Origin: VBCG01 sp044226535
GTDB taxonomy: Bacteria > Pseudomonadota > Gammaproteobacteria > Burkholderiales > Casimicrobiaceae
Assembly (NCBI GenBank): GCA_044226535.1
Contig: JBGAGT010000004.1
Span: 124,001-188,000, forward strand
Direction of reading: 5' to 3'
Length of the DNA: 64,000 bases
In this document: one piece after another, positions 9,453 through 18,497 of the stretch
Layout of the letters: every line of letters begins with the position of its first letter
Numbering within the stretch: the first letter of the stretch is position 1
Notes under the pieces: model-generated
The model's database searches: none
What the model saw: only the letters and a program-made list of their open reading frames with translations
What the model was told of the DNA's origin: nothing
Made by a program: the position numbers and the translations under genes

Positions 9453-9971
9453 TCAGCGGTTCTCGAGCATGCGCCGGAGGAAACCGTCGAGTTGGCTCAC
9501 CTCGGCAGCCGTGAAGCCGGCGAGGAAGCGCCGATGCACCGCTTCCTTGGCCGCCGCCAGCGTGGGATACAGCGCACGCCCCGCCGAGGTCAGCTCGAGG
9601 TTCATGGTGCGGCGATCGTCGGGATTGGCGCGCCGGCGGATCAGGCCCTTCTGTTCCAGGCGGTCGACCATCCGGGTCATGGCGCCGGGATCGTAGGAAA
9701 TGGTGCGGCAAAGGCCGGCGGCAGAGTCCGCATCGCCGTTTGCAAGCATTGCCAGAACAATGAGTTGCGCTGCAGATATGTCGTACTGCGCGAGGTCGCG
9801 GTCGAGGGTGTCGAGGAAGGCCGTCCGCAGCCTGTTGATGCTTCGGCCCACCGTATAGGCGACCGGCGGCAGCGGCTCGGCGCGCGATCCGGCATCGTCC
9901 GCGCGGGGTACCGCGGGAGCGGGCTCCGCCGAAGGGACGTGGGGCGCGCCAGGAAGCGTGGTGGCGTTCAT
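9453..9971 (-). CDS. MarR-family transcriptional regulator of the efflux operon
   Basis: The product is 172 residues. After about 45 variable residues comes a MarR winged helix-turn-helix: ISAAQLIVLAMLANGDADSA, then a recognition region with YDPGAMTRMVDRLEQKGLI, then the wing RRRANPDDRRTMNLELT. It lies directly upstream of, and on the same strand as, the efflux genes, with 52 bp between its stop and the outer-membrane-factor ATG. Its own promoter holds the same palindrome as the efflux promoter. By analogy with MprA/EmrR it probably represses both units until a toxic ligand binds; the ligand is unknown. Confidence 0.85.
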   Translation of the reverse strand: MNATTLPGAPHVPSAEPAPAVPRADDAGSRAEPLPPVAYTVGRSINRLRTAFLDTLDRDLAQYDISAAQLIVLAMLANGDADSAAGLCRTISYDPGAMTRMVDRLEQKGLIRRRANPDDRRTMNLELTSAGRALYPTLAAAKEAVHRRFLAGFTAAEVSQLDGFLRRMLENR

Positions 9972-9979
9972 GTCCGTGG

Positions 9980-10007
9980 ATTATATGGCCTAGGCAATGA
10001 TTGTCAA
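9980..10007 (-). promoter_or_regulatory. Promoter of the marR-type gene with operator in the spacer
   Basis: Read on the minus strand, TTGACA (10007-10002) and TATAAT (9985-9980) form a consensus sigma-70 promoter with a 16-bp spacer, ending 8 bp before the ATG. The spacer contains GCCTAGGC (9988-9995), matching the efflux-operon operator. A repressor bound there would cover the spacer of the promoter, so autorepression is expected. Confidence 0.75.
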
Positions 10008-10188
10008 GGCGGCTGTTGCGGATTGCAGGCAGTTGGGACACCTCCCCAGTCCCGGAAAGGGTCGCGCCCTGCTCCCGCGCGTGCGGTAGGCGCGGTGCTC
10101 GATACCGCCTGCCGCAAGGCAGCGTCCGCGGGCGCCGTACAATGGACCTCTTGCCCGGCCCCATGCCGGACGCCCCCGGGAACACGCC

Positions 10189-10434
10189 ATGCCCGAACCC
10201 CTGCACGAACGCCATGTCCAGGCGCATATCGAGGCGCTGGTCGCCGAGGAGCACCGCCTCTACGCCAAGGGCCAGCTGAGCGAGGACGAGCAGCGCTCGC
10301 TCGCGGCCTTGAACGTCGAGCTCGACCGCTACTGGGACCTCCTGCGCCAGCGCCGCGCCGCGGCCGAGACCGGCCGCGATCCCGCCTCGGCGCAGCTTCG
10401 TCCGCCCGGCGTCGTCGAGGGGTACGAGAACTGA
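10189..10434 (+). CDS. DUF2630 family protein
   Basis: This is a small acidic, helical protein of 81 residues. It matches the DUF2630 pattern: HIEALVAEEHRLYAKG near the N-terminus, then LDRYWDLLRQRRAAAE and a DP...RPPGVVEGYEN tail. The function of the family is unknown. Its stop overlaps the start of the aldehyde dehydrogenase gene by one base (TGATG), so the two are co-translated. The 217 bp upstream (9972-10188) contain the marR promoter and nothing else I recognise. Confidence 0.8.
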   Translation: MPEPLHERHVQAHIEALVAEEHRLYAKGQLSEDEQRSLAALNVELDRYWDLLRQRRAAAETGRDPASAQLRPPGVVEGYEN

Positions 10435-11870
10435 TGGACGCACATCCCAATTTCATCGCCGGCGAATGGTCGGCCGGCGGCGAAGCCGCGCCGAGCATCA
10501 ACCCCTCCAACACCGGCGACGTCGTCGGCCGCTTCGCGAGGGCCAGCACCGCCGACACCGGCAAGGCCATCGCCGCGGCGCGCGCGGCCTTTCCCGCCTG
10601 GTCGAGGAGTGGCGTGCAGCAGCGCCATGACATCCTGAAGAAGATCGGCGACGAGATCCTGGCGCGCAAGGACGAGCTCGGGCGCCTCCTCTCCCGCGAG
10701 GAAGGCAAGACGCTGGCCGAAGGCATCGGCGAGACGGCACGCGCGGGGCAGATCTTCCTGTACTTCGCCGCCGAGTGCGTACGCCTCGCCGGCGAGAAGC
10801 TGCCCTCGGTGCGCCCCGGCATCGACGTCGAGGTCACGCGCGAGCCGCTCGGCGTCGTCGGCATCATCGCCCCCTGGAATTTCCCCATCGCGATCCCCGC
10901 CTGGAAGATCGCGCCCGCCCTCGCCTACGGCAACTGCGTGGTGTTCAAGCCCGCCGACGCCGTGCCGGCGATGGCGCATGCGCTGGCCTCGATCATCGCC
11001 AAGTCGGGCATCCCGGCGGGCGTGTTCAACCTGGTGATGGGCCGCGGCTCGGTGGTGGGCCAAGCGCTGCTCGACGACCCGCGCGTGGACGCGATCACCT
11101 TCACCGGCTCGGTCGAGACCGGACGCAAGGTCGCCTCGGCCTGCGTCGCCGGCATGAAGAAGTTCCAGCTCGAGATGGGCGGCAAGAACCCGCTGGTGGT
11201 GCTCGACGACGCCGACCTCGGCGTGGCGGTCGACTGCGCGATCAACGGCGCGTTCTTCTCTACCGGCCAGCGCTGCACGGCGTCCTCGCGCCTGATCGTC
11301 ACCGAAGGCATCCACGACCGCTTCGTCGCGGCCATGGTCGAGCGGATGAAGAAGCTCGTCATCGGCGACGCGCTCGACGGCGCGACCCAGATCGGCCCCG
11401 TGGTCGACGAATCGCAGCTCGCGCAGGACGAGTCGTACATCGCCATCGGCCGCGACGAGGGCGCGAAGCTGGTGCAAGGCGGCGAGCGCGTCGCGCGCGC
11501 CACGCCCGGCTTCTACCTCGCGCCCGCGCTCTTCACCGACGTTGCGCCGCAGATGCGCATCGCGCGCGAGGAGATCTTCGGCCCCGTCGCCGCGGTGCTG
11601 CGCGCGAAGGACTACGACACCGCGCTGGCGCTCGCCAACGACACGCCCTTCGGCCTGGCCTCGGGCATCTGCACCACCAGCCTGAAGCACGCCTCGCATT
11701 TCAAGCGCAACGCCGAGGCCGGCATGGTGATGGTCAACCTGCCGACCGCCGGCGTCGACTATCACGTGCCTTTCGGCGGCCGCAAGGGCTCGAGCTACGG
11801 GCCGCGCGAGCAGGGTCGCTACGCGGCCGAGTTCTACACCACGATCAAGACCGCGTACACGCTCCCCTAG
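10434..11870 (+). CDS. NAD(P)+-dependent aldehyde dehydrogenase (ketoglutarate-semialdehyde/succinate-semialdehyde type)
   Basis: The product is 478 residues, the full length of the ALDH superfamily. Visible are the cofactor-binding IIAPWNFPIAIPAWKIAPAL, the FTGSVETGRKVA loop, the catalytic glutamate in LEMGGKNPLVV and the nucleophile cysteine in TGQRCTASSRL. It oxidises an aldehyde to an acid; overall it resembles alpha-ketoglutaric semialdehyde dehydrogenases. The substrate cannot be fixed from sequence alone. The start ATG at 10434 overlaps the DUF2630 stop, and no sugar-acid catabolic genes are adjacent to settle the pathway. Confidence 0.85.
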   Translation: MDAHPNFIAGEWSAGGEAAPSINPSNTGDVVGRFARASTADTGKAIAAARAAFPAWSRSGVQQRHDILKKIGDEILARKDELGRLLSREEGKTLAEGIGETARAGQIFLYFAAECVRLAGEKLPSVRPGIDVEVTREPLGVVGIIAPWNFPIAIPAWKIAPALAYGNCVVFKPADAVPAMAHALASIIAKSGIPAGVFNLVMGRGSVVGQALLDDPRVDAITFTGSVETGRKVASACVAGMKKFQLEMGGKNPLVVLDDADLGVAVDCAINGAFFSTGQRCTASSRLIVTEGIHDRFVAAMVERMKKLVIGDALDGATQIGPVVDESQLAQDESYIAIGRDEGAKLVQGGERVARATPGFYLAPALFTDVAPQMRIAREEIFGPVAAVLRAKDYDTALALANDTPFGLASGICTTSLKHASHFKRNAEAGMVMVNLPTAGVDYHVPFGGRKGSSYGPREQGRYAAEFYTTIKTAYTLP

Positions 11871-11914
11871 CGCAGCGCCGGCGGACCCCGCACCTCGCAG
11901 CCGCCCCGCGCGGC

Positions 11915-12808
11915 TCAGCCCGTGAGCACGGGCTTGAGCGTGTCGATCTCCTCGACGACGAAGTCGAAGAACGCCGCGACCCGCGGCACGTGCCGCAACT
12001 CGGGCGTCACCAGCACGCGCCAGTGGCGCGAGAGTTCGTCGATCGGACCGAGCACGCGGACCAAGTCCGGCTCGGCATCGCCCAGTGCCGTCGGCAGCGC
12101 TGCGATGCCGATTCCGGCCTTGGCCGAAGACACCAGTCCCAGCACGCTGTCGCTTCGCGCGACGATGGCGGCATCGGGAACTGTCCGCAGCAGCCAGCGG
12201 GAGGCGCGGTGGCCCGTCATCGACGGCTCGAAGCCCACCAGGGGATGCGCCGCGAGCGCGCCGACATCGCGTGGACGGCCGTGCGTCTCGACGTAGCCGC
12301 GGCTCGCGTACAGCGCCCACAGCGAATCGCCGATGCGCCGTCCTACCAGCGCGCCGTCGTCGGTGTCTCCCGAGCGCAGCGCGATGTCGGCCTCGCCTTT
12401 GGCGAGGTCGAGGTAGCGGTCGCTCATCACGAACTCGACCTTGATGCCCGGGTAACGCGCGGCGAAGCGCGCGAGCAGCGGCGATTGGGTGATCCGGTAG
12501 ACGAGCGGCTCGGGGCAGGTGACGCGGACCACGCCGGACAGGTCGCGCCTGGCGCCTGCGACGAAACGCGCCAGCGCCTCGGCCGATTGCTCCACCGCCG
12601 TCGCGTAGGGCAGCAGCGAGCTTCCGAACTCGGTGAGCCGGTAGCCGCTCGGGTGGCGCTGCACCAGGGGCAAACCCAGGCGCCGTTCGAGCTCGGCCAG
12701 CCGTCGCTGCACCGTCGACTGGTTGACGCCCAGTGCGGCTGCCGCAGCGATCGTGCTGCCCGAGCGCTCGACGGCAAGGAGGAAGCGCAGGTCGTTCCAG
12801 TCGTACAT
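11915..12808 (-). CDS. LysR-family transcriptional regulator
   Basis: The product is 297 residues, standard for the family. It opens with MYDWNDLRFLLAVERSGSTI and a helix-turn-helix (AALGVNQSTVQRRLAELERR), followed by a LysR substrate-binding domain. The frame is open further upstream, but the helix-turn-helix fixes the start at 12808. It is divergent from a small cupin gene across 110 bp, the usual position of a LysR target. The co-inducer is unknown. Confidence 0.88.
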   Translation of the reverse strand: MYDWNDLRFLLAVERSGSTIAAAAALGVNQSTVQRRLAELERRLGLPLVQRHPSGYRLTEFGSSLLPYATAVEQSAEALARFVAGARRDLSGVVRVTCPEPLVYRITQSPLLARFAARYPGIKVEFVMSDRYLDLAKGEADIALRSGDTDDGALVGRRIGDSLWALYASRGYVETHGRPRDVGALAAHPLVGFEPSMTGHRASRWLLRTVPDAAIVARSDSVLGLVSSAKAGIGIAALPTALGDAEPDLVRVLGPIDELSRHWRVLVTPELRHVPRVAAFFDFVVEEIDTLKPVLTG

Positions 12809-12918
12809 ATGGCCATTCTGCAATTCCGCGGCCCGGCCCTGCAATCCCGCGGCTTCCGCGCGATCGACGGCGTTCCTAGACTTTGCTCCTGCCCGGCCCA
12901 CGCCGGAAGGAGACCGAC

Positions 12919-13365
12919 ATGCCGAACAGAAACGCCGCAATGTCCGCCGCGCTCGCCGCGCTCGCCCTGACCAACGTCCTCGCCGCGCTCGCTGTCCCTG
13001 CCGGGACAGGGGCCGCCCAACCCCCCGCCGCGCCCACGCCAGCGGTGCAGGACGCCGTGGGAAGCGATCCCGACAAGTACCGTGTGGTGCTCGAGAACGC
13101 CTGCGTGCGCGTGCTCGACTACCGCGACCTGCCCGGCGCGCGCACCCACGAGCACCACCATCCCGCATTCGTCCTGGTCGCGCTGGAGGACTTCCAGCGC
13201 ACGCTGACGCTCCCCGGCGGCAAGGTCCTGCGCCGCGCGTTCAGACCCGGCGATGTCATGGCTTCGGACGCCCAGACCCACGTTGGCGAGAACGTCGGCG
13301 GCACGCCGACCCACGTCATCATCGTCGAGATCAAGGGGGCGCCGGACTCCGAAGGCCGCTGCTGA
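12919..13365 (+). CDS. Secreted cupin-domain protein
   Basis: The product is 148 residues. It has an N-terminal signal peptide (about 33 residues, ending near GAAQ) and a single cupin fold. The metal-binding histidines sit in ARTHEHHHPAFV, and a second cupin strand lies around PGDVMASDAQTHVGENVGG. I chose ATG at 12919 because AAGGAG precedes it; an in-frame ATG at 12883 would put the signal peptide too far in. It is transcribed divergently from a LysR-type regulator, its likely controller. The function is unknown; small periplasmic cupins may bind metals or small ligands. Confidence 0.75.
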   Translation: MPNRNAAMSAALAALALTNVLAALAVPAGTGAAQPPAAPTPAVQDAVGSDPDKYRVVLENACVRVLDYRDLPGARTHEHHHPAFVLVALEDFQRTLTLPGGKVLRRAFRPGDVMASDAQTHVGENVGGTPTHVIIVEIKGAPDSEGRC

Positions 13366-13406
13366 GCGCAGGCGCGGCGCACCTGGACGCCGGCATCGCT
13401 GTCACA

Positions 13407-15161
13407 ATGCCTGCCATGGCCCATGAGTCACGCGAAACGCCTTTCGCCGCAGGCGCCGGCGCCGGCGACGCCGGCGCGCGCTCGACGCGGCGCGAGCAGA
13501 TGCTTCCGGTGCTCGACGATGCCGAAATCGCGCGCATCGCACGCTTCGGCACGAGGCGTCGATACGCCGACGGCGCGCCGATCGTCACGGCGGGCGAGAC
13601 CGGCGTCGGCATGCGCGTGGTGCTCCAAGGGGAGATCGACGTCAGCCGGCACAATCCCGACGGCAGCCGCGACGTGCTGGTGACCGAGCGGCGCGGCGAG
13701 TTCCTCGCCGAGATCGCCTCGCTCTCCGGCAGCGGCGCACTGATCGACGCGCATGCCCGCGGCGAGGTCGAGCTGATCGACGTCCCGCCGCCGAAGCTTC
13801 GCGCGCTGATCATCGCCGAGGCCGAGCTCGGCGAGCGCATCGTGCGCGCGCTGATCCTGCGCCGCGTGGCGCTGATCGAGGAAGGCACGGGGCCCGTGCT
13901 GGTCGGCGCGAGCCAGTCGCCGCGCTTCGCGCAGTTGCGCAATTTCCTGGCGCGCAACGGCCATCCCCACCAGGCGATCGACACGTCGACCGATGCCTGC
14001 GCGGTCGCGCTGCTGGAGCAGTACGGCGGCACCGACGACCAGGTGCTGGTGCTCGGGCCCGACGGCGCGGTGCTCCACGATCCCGACGAGACGGAGCTCG
14101 CGCGCAGCCTCGGCCTCCTGCACACCGCCGAGCTCCGCGACGCCTTCGACGTGGCCGTCGTCGGCGCCGGCCCCGCGGGCCTCGCCACCGCCGTCTACGC
14201 CGCGTCGGAAGGCCTGTCGGTGGTGGTGGTCGACCGGCGCGCATTCGGCGGCCAGGCGGGCGCGAGCTCGCGCATCGAGAACTACCTCGGCTTTCCCACG
14301 GGCGTGTCGGGCCAGGCGCTCGCGGGACGCGCGTACGTGCAGGCCCAGAAATTCGGCGCGGAGATCCTGATACCCGCCGAAGCCAAACGGCTCGACTGCC
14401 GGCGCGAGCCCGCCTCGCAGGCGTTGTCGATCGCGCTCACCGACGGACGCCGGCTGCAGGCCAGGAGCGTGGTCATCGCCAGCGGCGCGCGCTATCGCAA
14501 GCCCGACGTGCCGCGGCTCGCCGAGTTCGAGGGGCGCGGCGTCTCCTACTGGGCATCCGCAGTCGAGGCGCGGGCAGCGACGGGGCAGGAGGTCGTGCTG
14601 GTGGGCGGGGGCAATTCCGCGGGGCAGGCGGCGGTGCTGCTCGCGCGCTTCGCCTCGCGCGTGCACATCCTGGTGCGCCGCGCGGGCCTCGCGGAGACGA
14701 TGTCGCGCTACCTGATCGACCGCATCGAGGCCGCGGGCAACATCGACGTCCATCCGTTCTGCACGATCACCACGCTCGGGGGTGACGCCACGCAGGGCCT
14801 GCGCGAGGTCGCCTGGCGCGAACGATCGGGCGGCGAAACGCGGCTCGCCACGAGGCACCTGTTCCTGTTCGTCGGCGCCGACCCCGAGAACGGCTGGCTC
14901 GACGATTGCGGCGTCCACCTCGACGACAAGGGCTTCATCGTCACCGGGCGCGCGACCACCTGTGCGCTCGAGCACTACACGCCCGCGCTGCTCGAGACCA
15001 GCGTGCCGGGCGTGTTCGCCGTCGGCGACGTGCGCGCGGGCTCGGTCAAGCGCGTGGGTGGGGCCATCGGCGAAGGCGCGGCGGCCGTGGCGCAGATCCA
15101 CCAGTTCCTCGCCACCCTGCCCCAGCCCGGCGCCGCGGACGGGACCGCGGCCGCCGCCTGA
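13407..15161 (+). CDS. FAD-dependent oxidoreductase with N-terminal cyclic-nucleotide-binding domain (thioredoxin-reductase-like, no CxxC)
   Basis: The product is 584 residues. A Crp-like cNMP-binding domain (about 30-150) precedes a thioredoxin-fold-like middle segment (about 155-245). A two-Rossmann flavoprotein core resembling thioredoxin reductase completes the protein: FAD motif VGAGPAGLATAVYAAS near 252, NADPH motif VLVGGGNSAGQAAVLLA near 395 and a C-terminal FAD motif VFAVGDVRAGSVKRVGG. Where thioredoxin reductase has its CATC redox pair this protein reads YWASAVEA, so it cannot use that disulfide. Members of this architecture are known but their substrates are unclear. ATG at 13416 is an alternative start three codons later. 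Confidence 0.8.
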   Translation: MPAMAHESRETPFAAGAGAGDAGARSTRREQMLPVLDDAEIARIARFGTRRRYADGAPIVTAGETGVGMRVVLQGEIDVSRHNPDGSRDVLVTERRGEFLAEIASLSGSGALIDAHARGEVELIDVPPPKLRALIIAEAELGERIVRALILRRVALIEEGTGPVLVGASQSPRFAQLRNFLARNGHPHQAIDTSTDACAVALLEQYGGTDDQVLVLGPDGAVLHDPDETELARSLGLLHTAELRDAFDVAVVGAGPAGLATAVYAASEGLSVVVVDRRAFGGQAGASSRIENYLGFPTGVSGQALAGRAYVQAQKFGAEILIPAEAKRLDCRREPASQALSIALTDGRRLQARSVVIASGARYRKPDVPRLAEFEGRGVSYWASAVEARAATGQEVVLVGGGNSAGQAAVLLARFASRVHILVRRAGLAETMSRYLIDRIEAAGNIDVHPFCTITTLGGDATQGLREVAWRERSGGETRLATRHLFLFVGADPENGWLDDCGVHLDDKGFIVTGRATTCALEHYTPALLETSVPGVFAVGDVRAGSVKRVGGAIGEGAAAVAQIHQFLATLPQPGAADGTAAAA

Positions 15162-15274
15162 CGCGTCTGCGGCGCCCGCGCCGCGTTGCGAACTCGCCGC
15201 TGCGCGTTGCATGGCGCGACGGTCCACATTTGCTATCCTGCGAGGCACCGCGCGCCATGCCTGGAGCCGCAGCG

Positions 15275-16225
15275 ATGAACCACCCTCCGCCCAAGACCCG
15301 CCGCGCCAACGCGCTCGGCATCCATTCGCTCGACCGCTTCGCGATCAGCGTCCCCGACCTCGGTGAAGCCGAGCGCTTCTATCGCAGTTTCGGGCTGGAG
15401 GTGCGCCGGGACGCCGATCGCCTCGACCTCCACACCTTCGGCCATCCGCAACGCTGGGGCAGTGTCCACGCCGACGGCCGCCCGAAGAAGCTGCAGTACC
15501 TCCGCTTCGGCTGCTACGCCGAGGATTTCGACGCGCTGGCGGCGCGCATGGCCGCGCACGGCCGCGCCGAGCCTCATCCACTGTCCGACGGCCAAGGCGC
15601 GTGGACGCGCGACGCCGACGGCACGCCGGTGCAGGTGGTGGTGGCCGACAAGGTCTCGCCTTCGGCCAAGGCGCCCCACGCGGCGCGCGCGACGCCCGCC
15701 CCCGGCAAGGGCGCCGCGCCCAGCCGCTCGAAGGCGCCGGCGGTGCACCCGCGCCACCTCGCGCACGTGCTGCTGTTCACGCCGGACGTCGAACGGCAGG
15801 TCGCGTTCTACCGCGACGTACTCGGGCTGCGGTTGTCGGACCGCTCCGCCGACATCATCGCCTTCCTGCACGGACCGCACGGCAGCGACCACCATCTCGT
15901 CGCCTTCGCCAAGTCGCAGGCGCCCGGTTACCACCACTCGAGCTGGGACGTGCCGAGCCTCGACGACGTCGGCCTCGGCAGCGAGCAGATGCGCGCGGTC
16001 GGCTACGCCAAGGGCTGGGGCGTGGGCCGCCACGTGCTCGGCTCCAATTACTTCTATTACGTCCAGGACCCCTGGGGCAGCTGGGCCGAGTATTCGCACG
16101 ACATCGACTACGTGCCCGCCGACCTCGACTGGCCGGACGCCGACCATCCACCCGAGGACTCGTTCTACATCTGGGGGCCCGCCGTTCCCGACGACTTCAT
16201 CGTCAACCGGGAGGCGCCCGGCTGA
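15275..16225 (+). CDS. Two-domain VOC-superfamily protein, type I extradiol-dioxygenase-like
   Basis: The product is 316 residues with two vicinal-oxygen-chelate domains. The N-terminal one begins with SLDRFAISVPDLGEAERFYR, and the C-terminal one with LAHVLLFTPDVERQVAFYRD. The C-terminal domain keeps the likely Fe(II) triad: His in HLAHVLLF, His in PGYHHSSWD and Glu in WAEYSHDIDY. This is the layout of ring-cleaving dioxygenases such as 2,3-dihydroxybiphenyl dioxygenase. A Lys/Ala/Pro-rich linker of about 40 residues separates the domains. GGAG sits 8 bp before the ATG. The adjacent downstream liv-type transporter could import the substrate, but this is only proximity. Confidence 0.75.
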   Translation: MNHPPPKTRRANALGIHSLDRFAISVPDLGEAERFYRSFGLEVRRDADRLDLHTFGHPQRWGSVHADGRPKKLQYLRFGCYAEDFDALAARMAAHGRAEPHPLSDGQGAWTRDADGTPVQVVVADKVSPSAKAPHAARATPAPGKGAAPSRSKAPAVHPRHLAHVLLFTPDVERQVAFYRDVLGLRLSDRSADIIAFLHGPHGSDHHLVAFAKSQAPGYHHSSWDVPSLDDVGLGSEQMRAVGYAKGWGVGRHVLGSNYFYYVQDPWGSWAEYSHDIDYVPADLDWPDADHPPEDSFYIWGPAVPDDFIVNREAPG

Positions 16226-16322
16226 GCACATCGCTAGCGCTACCGCAGCACCGCGAGGAACAACACGCGCGACGACGCGCGAACCCACGCAGCACCTTGG
16301 CATTTCCCAGGAGGAGAGGTCG

Positions 16323-17522
16323 ATGGACATTCGCAAACGTGTCGTGCAATGGCTTGCCGCGGGCGCGGCGCTGCTCTTCGCCGCGGGCGCCTTCGCGCAG
16401 GGCGAGCCCCCCATCCGCATCGGCAGCACGCTGGCGCTGACGGGGCCGCTGGCGGCGACCGCGCTGGTGCACAAGGTGGTCGGCGAGATCTACGTCGATC
16501 AGCTCAACAAGCGCGGGGGGCTGCTCGGCCGGCGCGTCGAGTGGATCGTCAAGGACGACCAGTCGAAGCCCGACCTGGCGCGCACGCTCTACGAGCAGCT
16601 CCTCACCGTCGACAAGGTCGACCTGCTGATGGGGCCCTACGCCACCGGCGCGATCCTGTCGGCGATGGGCGTCGCGCAGCGCTACAACAAGGTGCTGGTG
16701 CACCACACCTTCGGCATCCCGTCGATGGCCAAGTACGACATGCAATTCCCCGCCTGGTCGCTTGGCGTGTCGCCGGAGATCACCGTGCCCACCACGGTGT
16801 TCAACGCCCTCGACGCCTCGCCGAAGCCGCCGAAGACGATCGCGGTGGTGACGAGCAAGTTCCCGTCGGTGCACTTCATGTCGCTCGGCGCGCGGGACGT
16901 CGCGAAAAAGCGCGGCCTCAACGAGGTGCTGTTCCTCGAATGGGATTTCGGCAACCTCGACTACGGCCCGATCGCGGCGCGCGTCAAGGACGCGAACCCC
17001 GATTTCCTGTGGGTCGGCGCGATCGGCCTCGAGGGCAACCAGCTGCTCGAGGCGATGAGCAAGATCGGCTACACGCCCAAGGAGCACTTCTACATGTACC
17101 CGGCACCGGGCCCGATGTCCAAGTCGCCGCTCGCGAAAAACGCGCTGTCGATGACGGTGTTCGAGGAGCACCTGCCGTACACCAGGGCGCCGGGCGCGGC
17201 GGAGTTCATCGCCGCGTACCACGAGCGCGCCGCCAAGGCCGGCATCCCCGACACCGCCGTGGAAGTGCAGGCGGCCGCGTCGTTCACCGCCTGGCAGATC
17301 CTCGAGGCGGGGGTCCGCGGCGCCGGGAGCCTCGACGACAAGGCGATCGCCGCGTGGCTCAAGACGCACCCCGTCGACACCATCCAGGGCAAGCTGCGCT
17401 TCGACGGCCCCAACAACTACGGCGACGACCTGATGCGGGTCAAGCAGGTTCAGAACGGCCACTGGGTGACCGTCTACCCGAAGCAGTTCGCCGCACCCGG
17501 CGCGACGCTGCAGGTGCAATGA
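16323..17522 (+). CDS. Branched-chain-amino-acid-type ABC transporter substrate-binding protein
   Basis: The product is 399 residues with a signal peptide cleaved after AFA (residue 25). The mature part begins with PPIRIGSTLALTGPLAATAL, the hallmark of the LivJ/periplasmic-binding-protein-6 family. A strong AGGAGGAGAGG Shine-Dalgarno precedes the ATG. This family binds branched amino acids but also aromatic acids, amides and urea, so the ligand is open. It heads the transporter operon; a hairpin repeat in the 117-bp gap before the first permease may tune expression between binding protein and membrane parts. Confidence 0.88.
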   Translation: MDIRKRVVQWLAAGAALLFAAGAFAQGEPPIRIGSTLALTGPLAATALVHKVVGEIYVDQLNKRGGLLGRRVEWIVKDDQSKPDLARTLYEQLLTVDKVDLLMGPYATGAILSAMGVAQRYNKVLVHHTFGIPSMAKYDMQFPAWSLGVSPEITVPTTVFNALDASPKPPKTIAVVTSKFPSVHFMSLGARDVAKKRGLNEVLFLEWDFGNLDYGPIAARVKDANPDFLWVGAIGLEGNQLLEAMSKIGYTPKEHFYMYPAPGPMSKSPLAKNALSMTVFEEHLPYTRAPGAAEFIAAYHERAAKAGIPDTAVEVQAAASFTAWQILEAGVRGAGSLDDKAIAAWLKTHPVDTIQGKLRFDGPNNYGDDLMRVKQVQNGHWVTVYPKQFAAPGATLQVQ

Positions 17523-17544
17523 CGGCCGCGCGGAGGCCTCGCCC

Positions 17545-17596
17545 GTCATCCCCGCGAAAGCGGGGACCCAGGGTTTCCCGCTTGCGCGGGAATGAC
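17545..17596. repeat. dRS3/REP-like hairpin repeat pair
   Basis: Two copies of the GTCATCCCCGCG...GCGGG element lie in opposite orientation and can fold into a hairpin. They sit between the binding-protein and permease genes of the liv-type operon. Similar elements occur at 21677, 29495, 32282 and 48822. Confidence 0.8.
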
Positions 17597-17639
17597 CTGA
17601 CCGCGCGACGATGACGGCTGCGGCCGCGGGCGCGCGGCG

Positions 17640-18497
17640 ATGACGCTGCCGAGCGCCTCGCTGCTCGCGCAGTCCGCGCTGTCCGGCGTCTTCATCGGCA
17701 GCCTGTACGGGCTGATGGGACTCGGCCTGGGGCTCACCTGGGGGTTGCTGCACGTCATCAACCTCGCGCATTTCGGGCTCGCCTTCCTCGCCGCCTACCT
17801 CTGCTACCAGCTCGCGAGCGTGGGCGGATGGGACCCGCTCGCGACGCTGGCGCTGATCGTGCCGTTGTTCTTCGCACTGGGCGTCGCGGTGCAATGGCTG
17901 TTCGCGCGCTTCCGCGTCTCGCCGCTCAACTCGCTGCTCGCGACCTTCGGCCTCACCGTCATCATCGAGGCGCTGATCCAGGCCTTCTGGACCGCCGACT
18001 TCCGCAAGCTCGAGGCGTCGTACGCCGGCGTGACCTGGAAGGTTGGCGCGCTGTACCTGCCCCTGCCCGAGCTCATCACCCTGGTCCTCGCCTTGGGCTT
18101 GTCGCTCGGCATCTGGGCGGCGATGCGCTGGACGGACCTCGGGCGCGCCTTGCGCGCGCTGGCCGAGGACGCGCCGGTCGCGGCGGCCTTCGGCATCGAC
18201 CGCCGCGCCCATGCACTCGTCCTCGCCGGCGTCTGTGGCGCGCTGGCGGGCATCGCCGGCGTCTGCCTCGCGCTGTCGTTCACGCTGACGCCCGCGCAGA
18301 TCTACGCCTGGGTGGGCGTGGTGTTCGCCGCGGTGATGCTGGGCGGGCTGGGCTCGCCCATCGGGCCGCTGGTCGCGGGCGTGATCATCGGCGTCAGCGA
18401 GGCGGTGACCATGGCCTTCGTCTCGCCGTCCTGGGCGCCGATCGTGTCGTTCACGCTGCTGATCGTGCTGCTGCTGGCACGCCCGGGGCGCACCTGA
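17640..18497 (+). CDS. livH: Branched-chain-amino-acid-type ABC permease (LivH-like)
   Basis: The product is 285 residues with about eight membrane helices. Family signatures include GSLYGLMGLGLGLTWGLLHV near the N-terminus, RALAEDAPVAAAFGID in the cytoplasmic coupling loop and MLGGLGSPIGPLVAGVIIG near the C-terminus. It is one of the two permease subunits that form the channel. Its stop overlaps the likely CTG start of the next gene, indicating coupled translation. Confidence 0.88.
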   Translation: MTLPSASLLAQSALSGVFIGSLYGLMGLGLGLTWGLLHVINLAHFGLAFLAAYLCYQLASVGGWDPLATLALIVPLFFALGVAVQWLFARFRVSPLNSLLATFGLTVIIEALIQAFWTADFRKLEASYAGVTWKVGALYLPLPELITLVLALGLSLGIWAAMRWTDLGRALRALAEDAPVAAAFGIDRRAHALVLAGVCGALAGIAGVCLALSFTLTPAQIYAWVGVVFAAVMLGGLGSPIGPLVAGVIIGVSEAVTMAFVSPSWAPIVSFTLLIVLLLARPGRT

